This document shows, piece after piece, positions 1-6,705 of a stretch of DNA of 10,315 nt. Source of the stretch: Nitrospirota bacterium (GTDB taxonomy: Bacteria; Nitrospirota; Nitrospiria; JACQBZ01). The notes under the pieces were generated by a model that saw only the letters and a program-made list of their open reading frames with translations, was not told the DNA's origin and ran no database searches. Both the position numbers and the translations under genes were made by a program. The stretch spans positions 1 to 10,315 of the forward strand of contig JACQHO010000192.1 in the NCBI GenBank assembly GCA_016198945.1. The letters are read 5' to 3'. Each line of letters starts with the position of its first letter. The first letter of the stretch is position 1.

Positions 1-391
1 AGGAGAGCAGCTCGGTCGCGGACCGGATATGGATTCCTTCCGAAACCAGCTCATCCGCCAGGGCGCGCAACAGGCTGTCGTCTTTTTTGATTCCGACGCG
101 GGCGAGAAGCGACAGCGCGCGAAAGTCGGGTCGCGCATTTCCAAACAACCGCGCCTTTTTGACGCCCCCGGCCATCACGGCCTCGGAAACACCCGCCGAC
201 TTGAAGGCCGAGATGAGCTTATTCAACTCGCCCACATGGATCCAGACCAGCTCATCGGTGCAGGAGGCCAGTTCGGGCGGGGACTCGCCCTGATGGGCGA
301 CCGCCACCACGCGATACCCTTCCTGCCGCGCCGCACGGGCCACGGTCAAGGGAAAGGTCCCGCTGCCGGCGATGATGCCGAGCGTTTTCAC
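1..391 (-). CDS. lpxI: LpxI, UDP-2,3-diacylglucosamine pyrophosphatase (3' end beyond window)
   Basis: LpxI hydrolyses UDP-2,3-diacylglucosamine to lipid X and UMP at the cytoplasmic face of the inner membrane, the fourth step of lipid A synthesis; it replaces the unrelated LpxH in many bacteria. About 130 N-terminal residues are visible and the C-terminal catalytic (DUF1009) domain lies off the left edge. The N-terminus reads MKTLGIIAGSGTFPL, the typical LpxI opening, followed by VMAGGVKKARLF and VGIKKDDSLLRALADEL, both familiar in the family. The start is a GTG at 391 whose last bases form the lpxA stop (GTGA, 4-base overlap); only a loose G-rich stretch precedes it, so it probably relies on coupling to lpxA. 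The context, last visible gene of an lpxD-fabZ-lpxA series, agrees with the assignment. Confidence is high for identity; nothing can be said about the missing part. Confidence 0.93.
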   Translation of the reverse strand, partial: MKTLGIIAGSGTFPLTVARAARQEGYRVVAVAHQGESPPELASCTDELVWIHVGELNKLISAFKSAGVSEAVMAGGVKKARLFGNARPDFRALSLLARVGIKKDDSLLRALADELVSEGIHIRSATELLS

Positions 392-1164
392 CGACAGACC
401 CCCCGTTCGGAGGTTTCAACGAAGAGGGCCATCTCCTGCGCCTCGGGCGAATGCGACAGCTCATCCCGTATCTTCTTGACGGCATCCTTCATCGGGAGTT
501 TGGACCGGAACAGGATTTTGTAGGCCGTCTTCAGGGAGGCCATCCGGTCGTCGCTCAAACCGTGCCGTTTCAGTCCGACGGTGTTCAGACCGTACAGCTT
601 GGCCCGGTTCCCGACGGCCGACACAAACGGCGGGATGTCCTGCGCGACCGCGGAACAGCCCCCGATGATCGCATGCCGGCCGATCCGGACGAACTGGTGA
701 AGGCCGGTGAGACCGCCGATCACCGCATGATCCCCCACCTCGATATGCCCCGCCAGCGTCGCCGCGTTGGCCAGGATGACATGATTTCCGACCCGGCAGT
801 CGTGGGCGACATGGACATAGGCCATCAAAAGATTATGATCGCCGACCCGGGTCACGCCGCCCCCCGGCCCCGTCCCCCGGTTTACCGTCACATATTCCCG
901 GATCGTATTATGATTCCCGATCACCACGCGGGACTCCTCACCCTTGAATTTGAGATCCTGGGGAATGGACCCGATGGAGGCGAACGGAAAAATGCGGCAG
1001 CCCTCGCCGATCTCGGTCCAGCCGTCGATCACGACGTGGGCCGCCATCTGCGTTCCCCGTTGCAGCCGGACATGCTCGCCGATCACCGCGTAGGGACCGA
1101 TCTCGACCTCATCGGCGATTTGGGCCTTCGGATGAACGACGGCGGTTGGATGAATACGCGTCAC
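388..1164 (-). CDS. lpxA: LpxA, acyl-ACP:UDP-N-acetylglucosamine O-acyltransferase
   Basis: LpxA transfers an R-3-hydroxyacyl chain from ACP to the 3-position of UDP-GlcNAc, the first step of lipid A synthesis; it works in the cytosol as a homotrimer. The 258-residue product (E. coli: 262) opens with MTRIHPTAVVHP, then left-handed beta-helix hexapeptide repeats to about residue 185, and a C-terminal helical domain. HVAHDC places the catalytic histidine at residue 121 (E. coli H125); GGLTGLHQF and IIGGCSAVAQDIPPFV are classic LpxA blocks. Residue 169 aligns with the E. coli 'hydrocarbon ruler' Gly173 and is Gly here. I chose the GTG at 1164 rather than an upstream ATG at 1221 because it gives the family N-terminus and a GTGA overlap with the fabZ stop; the longer frame would add 19 unrelated residues inside fabZ. 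Upstream AAGG is a weak ribosome site. Confidence 0.96.
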   Translation of the reverse strand: MTRIHPTAVVHPKAQIADEVEIGPYAVIGEHVRLQRGTQMAAHVVIDGWTEIGEGCRIFPFASIGSIPQDLKFKGEESRVVIGNHNTIREYVTVNRGTGPGGGVTRVGDHNLLMAYVHVAHDCRVGNHVILANAATLAGHIEVGDHAVIGGLTGLHQFVRIGRHAIIGGCSAVAQDIPPFVSAVGNRAKLYGLNTVGLKRHGLSDDRMASLKTAYKILFRSKLPMKDAVKKIRDELSHSPEAQEMALFVETSERGVCR

Positions 1165-1616
1165 CGGCCTTGCGCCCCCTCGTTGTCGTCCGCCAGCATG
1201 GCCGTCAGGTCGGCCTCGCAAACCAGCGTCTCACCCACATGGGCCGTTCCTTTCAGCTTCCAATACGGCGGGCGGCTCTGCGCCACGGTCAACTCGAACC
1301 GGAGCTGATCGCCCGGCAGAACCGGTTTCCGGAACTTGGCCTTTTCGATGCCCAGAAAATAGACCATCTTCTTCTTCGGATCCCGGCTGGATTTGAAGGC
1401 CAGCACGCCGCCGACCTGGGCCATCGCCTCGATGATCAGCACCCCCGGCATGATCGGCCGCTCGGGAAAATGGCCCTGGAAAAAAGGTTCGCCGATCGTC
1501 ACATTTTTAATGCCCACAATCCGTTTCCCGATCTCGATCTCCTCGATCCGGTCCACGAGAAGAAAGGGATACCGGTGGGGCAGGATTTCCAGAATCTCGC
1601 GCGCGTTGATCATCAT
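1161..1616 (-). CDS. fabZ: FabZ, 3-hydroxyacyl-ACP dehydratase
   Basis: FabZ dehydrates 3-hydroxyacyl-ACP to trans-2-enoyl-ACP in type II fatty acid synthesis (hot-dog fold, cytosol). Sitting between lpxD and lpxA it draws on the same 3-hydroxyacyl-ACP that both acyltransferases use, so co-expression balances phospholipid and lipid A. The 151-residue protein has the full family pattern: ILPHRYPFLLVDRI near the start, the catalytic histidine H49 in GHFPERPIMPGVL, and the catalytic glutamate E63 in IIEAMAQ. Two consecutive ATGs (1616 and 1613) are possible starts: the first makes an ATGA overlap with the lpxD stop, while the second lies at a better distance (6 bases rather than 3) from the GGAG just upstream. 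The protein differs by one Met only. Length and motifs are complete; no anomaly seen. Confidence 0.97.
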   Translation of the reverse strand: MMINAREILEILPHRYPFLLVDRIEEIEIGKRIVGIKNVTIGEPFFQGHFPERPIMPGVLIIEAMAQVGGVLAFKSSRDPKKKMVYFLGIEKAKFRKPVLPGDQLRFELTVAQSRPPYWKLKGTAHVGETLVCEADLTAMLADDNEGAQGR

Positions 1617-2668
1617 CCACTCCGCTGTTGGGGTCCGGGGTCGGTCTGTTTTTCAAGCCGCTCCAGCTTCGTTTCCAATTCCTTGATCCGTTTCCGAAGT
1701 TCGGGAAGATGGGCAAAGACGGCCTGCGCCTCGAGCCACTGCCGGTGCGGCAGCGTCGGATAGCCCGAGACGACTTGATTGGGCGCGATGTCTTTCGTCA
1801 CACCGGCTCTTCCCCCCGCAATCACATTGTCCCCGATCGTGAGATGCCCCGCCACCCCCGTCTGTCCGGCCAGGGTGACATGATTCCCGATCGCCGCGCT
1901 TCCCGAAATGCCGACCTGCGACACGATCAGACAATCCTCGCCGACCGTCACATTATGCGCGATCTGGACGAGGTTGTCGATCTTCGTTCCGCGCTTGATG
2001 ACGGTCTTCCCCAGGGCGGCCCGATCCACGGCCACGTTGGCCCCGATCTCGACGTCGTCCTCGACCACGACGATTCCGATCTGGGGGATCTTATGATGCC
2101 GGCCCTTGTGCGTGGCGAACCCGAACCCGTCGCTCCCGATCACCGCGCCGCTGTGGAGAATCACCCGACGGCCGATCACCGCCTTCTCCCGGACGCTGAC
2201 ATTGGCATGGATCACCGTGTCGTCTCCGATTTCGGTCTCCTCGCCGATATATACACCGGGGTACAACGTAACGCGGTCTCCGATCACGGCCCGATCGCCG
2301 ATCGTGACGAACGGATGAATCGAAAGATCGCGGCCGAGCCTCGCGTCCCTTGCAATGTCGGCAAGCGGGCTGATCCCGGTCGCCCGGTACGGTTTTTCGG
2401 TCAGGACCGAGACGATTCGGGCGTAGGCATAATAGGGATCGTCCACGATCACCTGGGCGCAAGACGCACGGGGGTCGGGTTTGCCTAAGATAACGGCGGA
2501 GGCTTTCGTTTCATTCAGCAGCGCTGCATATTTGGCATTCGCCAGAAAAGTGACCTCGCCGGGCTGCGCCTCCTTGATTCCGGCCACGCCGCGGATCGCG
2601 ACATCGGCATCGCCGATGATGCGCCCGCCGACCGCTTCGGCCAGTTCTTTTAACAACAACGTCTTCAT
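1613..2668 (-). CDS. lpxD: LpxD, UDP-3-O-acylglucosamine N-acyltransferase
   Basis: LpxD adds the second 3-hydroxyacyl chain (N-linked, position 2) to UDP-3-O-acylglucosamine, the third lipid A step. The 351-residue product (E. coli: 341) has the N-terminal uridine-binding domain (about 1-100, with GVAGIKEAQPGEVTFLAN), a long left-handed beta-helix of hexapeptide repeats (about 101-310) containing GSDGFGFA, and the catalytic histidine H238 in VQIAHNVTVG. The C-terminus (about 318-351) is a charged heptad-like helix (LPELRKRIKELETKLERLE), as expected for the C-terminal helix of trimeric LpxD. I use the ATG at 2668, which gives the family start MKTLLLKELAEAVGG, instead of an upstream ATG at 2731 that lies inside the ompH frame. 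No clear Shine-Dalgarno precedes it; 25 bases separate it from ompH. The stop overlaps the fabZ ATG. Confidence 0.96.
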   Translation of the reverse strand: MKTLLLKELAEAVGGRIIGDADVAIRGVAGIKEAQPGEVTFLANAKYAALLNETKASAVILGKPDPRASCAQVIVDDPYYAYARIVSVLTEKPYRATGISPLADIARDARLGRDLSIHPFVTIGDRAVIGDRVTLYPGVYIGEETEIGDDTVIHANVSVREKAVIGRRVILHSGAVIGSDGFGFATHKGRHHKIPQIGIVVVEDDVEIGANVAVDRAALGKTVIKRGTKIDNLVQIAHNVTVGEDCLIVSQVGISGSAAIGNHVTLAGQTGVAGHLTIGDNVIAGGRAGVTKDIAPNQVVSGYPTLPHRQWLEAQAVFAHLPELRKRIKELETKLERLEKQTDPGPQQRSG

Positions 2669-2693
2669 GGGAATGAATGGACCGCCCGATGGA

Positions 2694-3248
2694 TCAGGGC
2701 GAGGTCTTTTCAAACTCCTTGACCACTGCATCCGTCAAGTCGAACGATTCCTTGGCATACAGCAACACGCCGCCCTCGGCGTTCCGGTCGATCACAAAGG
2801 TGTATCCCCCCTGCTCGGCCACCTTTTTCACGATGCCTTCAAGATCCTTGTTGAACTTGTCCAGGACCTCCTTCTTCTTAGCCTGGACCTCCTTGTTCAT
2901 CTCGCCGGCCCGCCGTTGATAGTCCATCACCTTTCGCTGCAAGGTCTCTTCCTTTTCGCGGCGGGCATCCGGGCTCAGCACCGCCGCCTGACGCGACAGA
3001 TCCTCCTGCAGTTGCTTGATCTCGGACTCGTCCAGATCAATGATCTTCTGACGGCTTTTCAAAAATTCCTCCAGGCTTTCCTTGGATTTTTTCCCGGCCT
3101 TGGTGTTGTCCAAAACTTTTTGAGCATCCACATACCCGATTTTAACCGCATCGGCCGCATGAACGGCCGGAGCGATCCAAACCATCCCGGCCAGCACGAT
3201 TCCCACGACCGCCTCGATCCGCCTTTCCCTCAACCCCGTTTCCCGCAT
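2694..3248 (-). CDS. skp: Skp/OmpH-family periplasmic chaperone
   Basis: Skp (OmpH) is a trimeric periplasmic chaperone that holds unfolded outer-membrane proteins on their way to the Bam complex. The 184-residue protein has a 12-residue charged N-terminus, a hydrophobic segment (about 13-29), and a likely signal-peptidase site at AVHA-AD (after residue 31). The mature part starts KIGYVDAQKVLDNT, the usual OmpH opening, followed by a highly charged, coiled-coil-like stretch (about 50-140; the Skp tentacles), and returns to beta structure at GGYTFVIDRNAEGGVLLYA, the C-terminal strand of the body domain. AAGGAGAAGGGG upstream gives a strong ribosome site. The position directly after bamA and before lpxD is the common Gram-negative order. 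The exact cleavage site is an inference. Confidence 0.93.
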   Translation of the reverse strand: MRETGLRERRIEAVVGIVLAGMVWIAPAVHAADAVKIGYVDAQKVLDNTKAGKKSKESLEEFLKSRQKIIDLDESEIKQLQEDLSRQAAVLSPDARREKEETLQRKVMDYQRRAGEMNKEVQAKKKEVLDKFNKDLEGIVKKVAEQGGYTFVIDRNAEGGVLLYAKESFDLTDAVVKEFEKTSP

Positions 3249-3287
3249 GATTCCCCTTCTCCTTGTTAGAGATCATCCCGCTCCGAT

Positions 3288-5657
3288 TTAAAACAATGTC
3301 CCGATCGAAAATTCCAGGTCGCTGGCCTGTTCGTTTTCTTTGCGTCTCAGATTGTATCCCCACTCCAAACGGAGGGGTCCGATGGGCGATATCCAGCGAA
3401 TCCCGAACCCGGCGCCGCGTCGAAGCTGATTCAGCCGGATCGATTCGTGGTCATCAAACGCCTTCCCGACATCAAAGAACAACACCCCCTTGATCTTGGC
3501 CTCCGGCACCAGCGGCAACAAATACTCGGCGTTGAAAACAAGCTCTTTATTCCCGCCGGTGATCTCGCCGGTGGCCGGATCAATCGGGCCGGCCTTTCCG
3601 AAATTAAAACCGCGGACGGTATTGATCCCTCCCACATAAAAACGCTCTCCGACGGGAAGATCCGTTCCGGCAATGCCGCGGGCATATCCCAATCGGCCGT
3701 GAAGCGAGAAAACGGTGTCCCAGAAAAGAGGGAAGAACCGGCTGGCATCCAGGATCGTCTTCGTGAAATTATTATCGCCCCCCAGAAAGGTCCCGGCGAA
3801 CTCATATGTTAAAGCGGTTCGGGAGCCTTCCTTGGGATCAAAATAAAAATCCCTTGTATCGCGCGCAATCGTGGCGCTCAGGCTGCTCGTGGTGGTCTTG
3901 TTCCCTTGTTCGTCGATCTGTTCGATGACCAGGCGGGGGGCCGTCGTCTCATCTTCGACATCAAAGAGCGTCAAGGTTTCACGCGTGTAGCTCAGACTTC
4001 CGCTGATATATTCCGTGAAGGATTTTCCCAGGATGACGTCTCCGCCAATCCGTCGTTCCTTGTACGAATCGAAGTCCCGCACCTGGTTGAACAGGTCCAC
4101 CGTTCCCCGAACCGGATAATCCAGAAGATACGGCTCGCTGAAGGTCAGGCTGTAGGTTTTCCGCTGTCCTCCGTACTCGGCCCGGCCCCGCAGAAGCTCG
4201 CCCCGGCCGAAAAGGTTGCCCTGCGTGATCTCGGCCATCCCGACGACCCGGTCGACGGAGCTGTATCCGCCGCCGACGCTGAAGGCGCCGGTTGATTTCT
4301 CCTTGACCCGGACCTGGAGATCCACCTGGTCCGGGCCGACCCGATCGGGGGAGATCTCGACCGAATCAAAAAAATTCAGGTTGTTGATCCGCTGAAAGCT
4401 GCGGCGCAGCAACCGGGTGTCCACCCGCTCCTGCTCGTTCAACCGCATCTCCCTCCGGACCACCTTGTCCCGTGTCTTGTCGTTTCCGGTGATCGTGATC
4501 CGGCGGATCTGCATCGGATTGTCCTCGGTAATGTCCAGGGACAGATCCACCGTCTTGGTCGCCAGGTCGGTCGAGTATTGCGGGATCGCGGCGGCGTATA
4601 AATACCCCTTTTCGCCGTACAGATCATGGATCGCCGCCACCCCCTCGCGCAGGACGTTTCTTCGAAAGAGATCCCCTTCCTTTAACTTCAGCGCCTCCCT
4701 CAGGCGATCCGTTTCAAAAACGGTCTGGCCGTTGATCCGGATCGTCCGGATGCGGAATTGATCCCCTTCGATCAACGGAAAGGCGATGGAGGCCCGAACG
4801 GTATGGAATTCATAGGGATAATCAATTTCTCCGTGCAGGATCGGAAATGGAACGAGCGTTTGAGACCGGTCCTCCTTGAAGCGGACCTGAGGCGTTCCGA
4901 CCTGAACCTGAAGATATCCGTTGTTGAGGTAATGATCCTTCAAGCGGTCCACGTCTTCGTTCAACAATTCCTTCTTGTAATATCCGGTGTTGGTCAGCCA
5001 GGAGGTCCACGGGACGTATTCCCGGGTGTCGATGCTTTTCTTCAACACCTTCGGCTGATAAGCCTGATTGCCGTCAAACCGGATCCTCCGAACCGTCGCC
5101 TTGGCGCCTTCCTTGATGTAATAGGACAGGGCGACCTTGTCTCCCTGCAGATTGAGAACCGGAATCACGATGGTGTTGTAGTAGCCCTCTTCATCATAGT
5201 ATTGCCGAAGCCGTTCGGCGTTTTCCTTGACCTGAAGATCGTCCAGAAAGCTTTTCGGTTTGATCGTAATCCTTTCTTTCAACTTATCCGTCATGATTTC
5301 GACGTTCCCGACAAAGCCGACTTCATTCACATACGGCCGCTCGGTCACTTCATAAATCACCTTCACGCCGCCCTCGACCGGCTCCGTATCCACGCGCAAA
5401 TCCAAAAAAAAACCCAACTGATACAGCGATTGAATGTCCTCCCGGACCCGTTCCGGCGACAGGGGGCTCCCCTCCTTGGTTTTCAAGCGGGACCGAATGG
5501 TGGCCGTCTCAATCCGATGGTTGCCCCGAACTTCAATCGCGATAACGGTATTCCCGCTTTTGAGACCGTCCACCTCGGCAAAAGATTCGTGATCAAGAAA
5601 GAGACTGAAACCCGCGATGAAGATCAAGACGGCCAGCGGCGCCCAACGCCTGAGCAT
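3288..5657 (-). CDS. bamA: BamA, outer-membrane protein assembly factor
   Basis: BamA (Omp85 family) is the central component of the Bam machine that folds and inserts beta-barrel proteins into the outer membrane. The 789-residue precursor has a signal peptide (about 1-27, ending ESFA), five POTRA domains (about 36-108, 109-185, 187-300, 301-380, 381-455) and a C-terminal 16-strand barrel from about 457. The barrel shows GYSSVDRVVGMAEITQGNLFGRG and SEPYLLDYPV, the conserved VRGF lock motif at 681-684, and a terminal strand ending in Phe (FSIGTLF), the usual signal for barrel assembly. The third POTRA is longer than the others, with roughly 25 extra residues around 265-290. The start ATG is preceded by AAGGAAAGG at 12 bases. 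It is the first gene after the promoter at 5717-5745 and lies 39 bases before skp. Confidence 0.97.
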   Translation of the reverse strand: MLRRWAPLAVLIFIAGFSLFLDHESFAEVDGLKSGNTVIAIEVRGNHRIETATIRSRLKTKEGSPLSPERVREDIQSLYQLGFFLDLRVDTEPVEGGVKVIYEVTERPYVNEVGFVGNVEIMTDKLKERITIKPKSFLDDLQVKENAERLRQYYDEEGYYNTIVIPVLNLQGDKVALSYYIKEGAKATVRRIRFDGNQAYQPKVLKKSIDTREYVPWTSWLTNTGYYKKELLNEDVDRLKDHYLNNGYLQVQVGTPQVRFKEDRSQTLVPFPILHGEIDYPYEFHTVRASIAFPLIEGDQFRIRTIRINGQTVFETDRLREALKLKEGDLFRRNVLREGVAAIHDLYGEKGYLYAAAIPQYSTDLATKTVDLSLDITEDNPMQIRRITITGNDKTRDKVVRREMRLNEQERVDTRLLRRSFQRINNLNFFDSVEISPDRVGPDQVDLQVRVKEKSTGAFSVGGGYSSVDRVVGMAEITQGNLFGRGELLRGRAEYGGQRKTYSLTFSEPYLLDYPVRGTVDLFNQVRDFDSYKERRIGGDVILGKSFTEYISGSLSYTRETLTLFDVEDETTAPRLVIEQIDEQGNKTTTSSLSATIARDTRDFYFDPKEGSRTALTYEFAGTFLGGDNNFTKTILDASRFFPLFWDTVFSLHGRLGYARGIAGTDLPVGERFYVGGINTVRGFNFGKAGPIDPATGEITGGNKELVFNAEYLLPLVPEAKIKGVLFFDVGKAFDDHESIRLNQLRRGAGFGIRWISPIGPLRLEWGYNLRRKENEQASDLEFSIGTLF

Positions 5658-5716
5658 TCGTCCGATAAACCTTTCCTTGTCATCGAATGAGGATGAAATG
5701 TATTGAAAATTCGCTT

Positions 5717-5745
5717 ATTTTAACATCTTGCTAACTGATTGTAAA
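5717..5745 (-). promoter_or_regulatory. Sigma-70-type promoter of the bamA-skp-lpxD-fabZ-lpxA-lpxI operon
   Basis: On the minus strand, TTTACA (5745-5740) and TAAAAT (5722-5717) are separated by exactly 17 bases; each matches the sigma-70 consensus at 5 of 6 positions. Transcription would start near 5710, leaving a leader of about 50 bases before bamA. The -35 box begins immediately after the ROK gene stop codon (5748-5746). The 88-base gap shows no intrinsic terminator, so read-through from the upstream ROK operon is also possible. No sigma-E-like element was seen. Confidence 0.72.
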
Positions 5746-6705
5746 TCAAAAATCTTTGACTCCCAAACGATGATAAGCGAGACCCGCGGCGCCGATCATC
5801 CCGGCTTCGTCTTTAAGCTTGCCCCGTTTGATTCTTTCGCCCAGTCGCACAGGCCGGATGGCCCGGCGGCCGATTTCATCCATCATGGCGGAATGGAACA
5901 ACGGCCAGGCCTGTGCAACCCCTCCGCCGATCACGATCCGTTCCGGATCAAAAATATTCAAAAGATCGGCGATCGCGATCCCCAGAGCCCGCCCAAGCTC
6001 ACGATAAACGGCGGAGGCCTTTTGATTCCGGCCGCGGGCCAGAAGGGCCACGTCCCGTGCGGTCAAGCCGGTGACCGGCCGGCCGGCTTTTTCGGCATAG
6101 CTTCGAACCACGGCGGTCGCCGAGGCATACGATTCAAGACAGCCGTGGTTGCCGCAGCCGCAAACCGGCCCCTTGGGGTCGATGGTAATATGCCCGATCT
6201 CGCCGGCCAGTCCTTCTCTTCCATGCCAGACCCGGCCGTCTAAAACCACGCCGCCCCCGACGCCCGTTCCCAATCCCAGATAAAGAAGAGACCGTGCGCC
6301 CCGACCGGAACCGATCCATGCCTCGCCGAAGGCCGCGGCGTTGGCATCGTTTTCAATCAAAACGGGAAGGTTCAGCCGGGGTTCGAGGAGATCCCGTATT
6401 GGAACATTTCGCCAGCCCGGAAAATTCGGTGATCGAAGTATGCAGACTTTTTTCCTATGGATGAAGCCGGGAATCCCGATCCCGACCGCCGAAGGACGCG
6501 GGCCGCTCCCCTGAAGTCGCCGGATGGAATCGATCAACAGGGCCAGGACGGACGTCAAGGCTCGATCCGTCACCGGAACGGTCAAAACCCGACCGGTTCT
6601 TCGACCCATCGGGCCGACAAAGGCCAGCCGGATCCGGGAGCCGCCCAGATCCACCCCGATCACAGACCGTGGGGATCGTTGGGTCTTCACAACGATTTTG
6701 CGCAT
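5746..6705 (-). CDS. ROK-family sugar kinase (glucokinase-like)
   Basis: ROK kinases phosphorylate hexoses such as glucose or N-acetylated amino sugars with ATP in the cytosol. The 319-residue protein has the N-terminal phosphate-binding motif GVDLGGSRIRLA (17-28), the sugar/catalytic motif IENDANAAAFGE with the catalytic Asp at 120, the glycine-rich LGLGTGVGGGVVLDG (143-157), and the ROK zinc site: H172 in GEIGH, then C182, C184 and C189 in CGCGNHGCLE. There is no N-terminal helix-turn-helix, so it is an enzyme rather than a NagC/XylR-type repressor; the exact sugar cannot be read from sequence. Start: ATG at 6705 (weak GGGG 5 bases upstream) overlaps the SUMF1 gene by 19 bases. A GTG at 6690 would give a GTGA overlap and lose only five residues, and is a real alternative. 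Downstream it abuts the bamA promoter. Confidence 0.88.
   Translation of the reverse strand: MRKIVVKTQRSPRSVIGVDLGGSRIRLAFVGPMGRRTGRVLTVPVTDRALTSVLALLIDSIRRLQGSGPRPSAVGIGIPGFIHRKKVCILRSPNFPGWRNVPIRDLLEPRLNLPVLIENDANAAAFGEAWIGSGRGARSLLYLGLGTGVGGGVVLDGRVWHGREGLAGEIGHITIDPKGPVCGCGNHGCLESYASATAVVRSYAEKAGRPVTGLTARDVALLARGRNQKASAVYRELGRALGIAIADLLNIFDPERIVIGGGVAQAWPLFHSAMMDEIGRRAIRPVRLGERIKRGKLKDEAGMIGAAGLAYHRLGVKDF

Noticed and set aside
451..1308. Long plus-strand open frame opposite lpxA/fabZ
   Set aside because: It is a shadow of GC-rich antisense coding. The product lacks any motif and has low-complexity Asp/His/Arg content, while the minus strand encodes clear enzymes.
1800..2320. Regular recurrence of CCGATC-like words at about 18-base steps, resembling a direct-repeat or CRISPR-like array
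   Set aside because: It is the DNA echo of the IGD-type hexapeptide repeats in LpxD (and LpxA); it is in frame, imperfect and has no spacers.
1628..2488. Long plus-strand open frame opposite lpxD
   Set aside because: Mirror of the hexapeptide repeats; no ribosome site or family resemblance.
4758..5690. Plus-strand open frame opposite bamA
   Set aside because: Fully antisense to the conserved POTRA region, with no upstream signals; BamA explains the sequence.
5658..5745. Sigma-E-type envelope-stress promoter for bamA
   Set aside because: No GGAACTT/TCTGA-like pair was found; the only good element is the sigma-70-type promoter.
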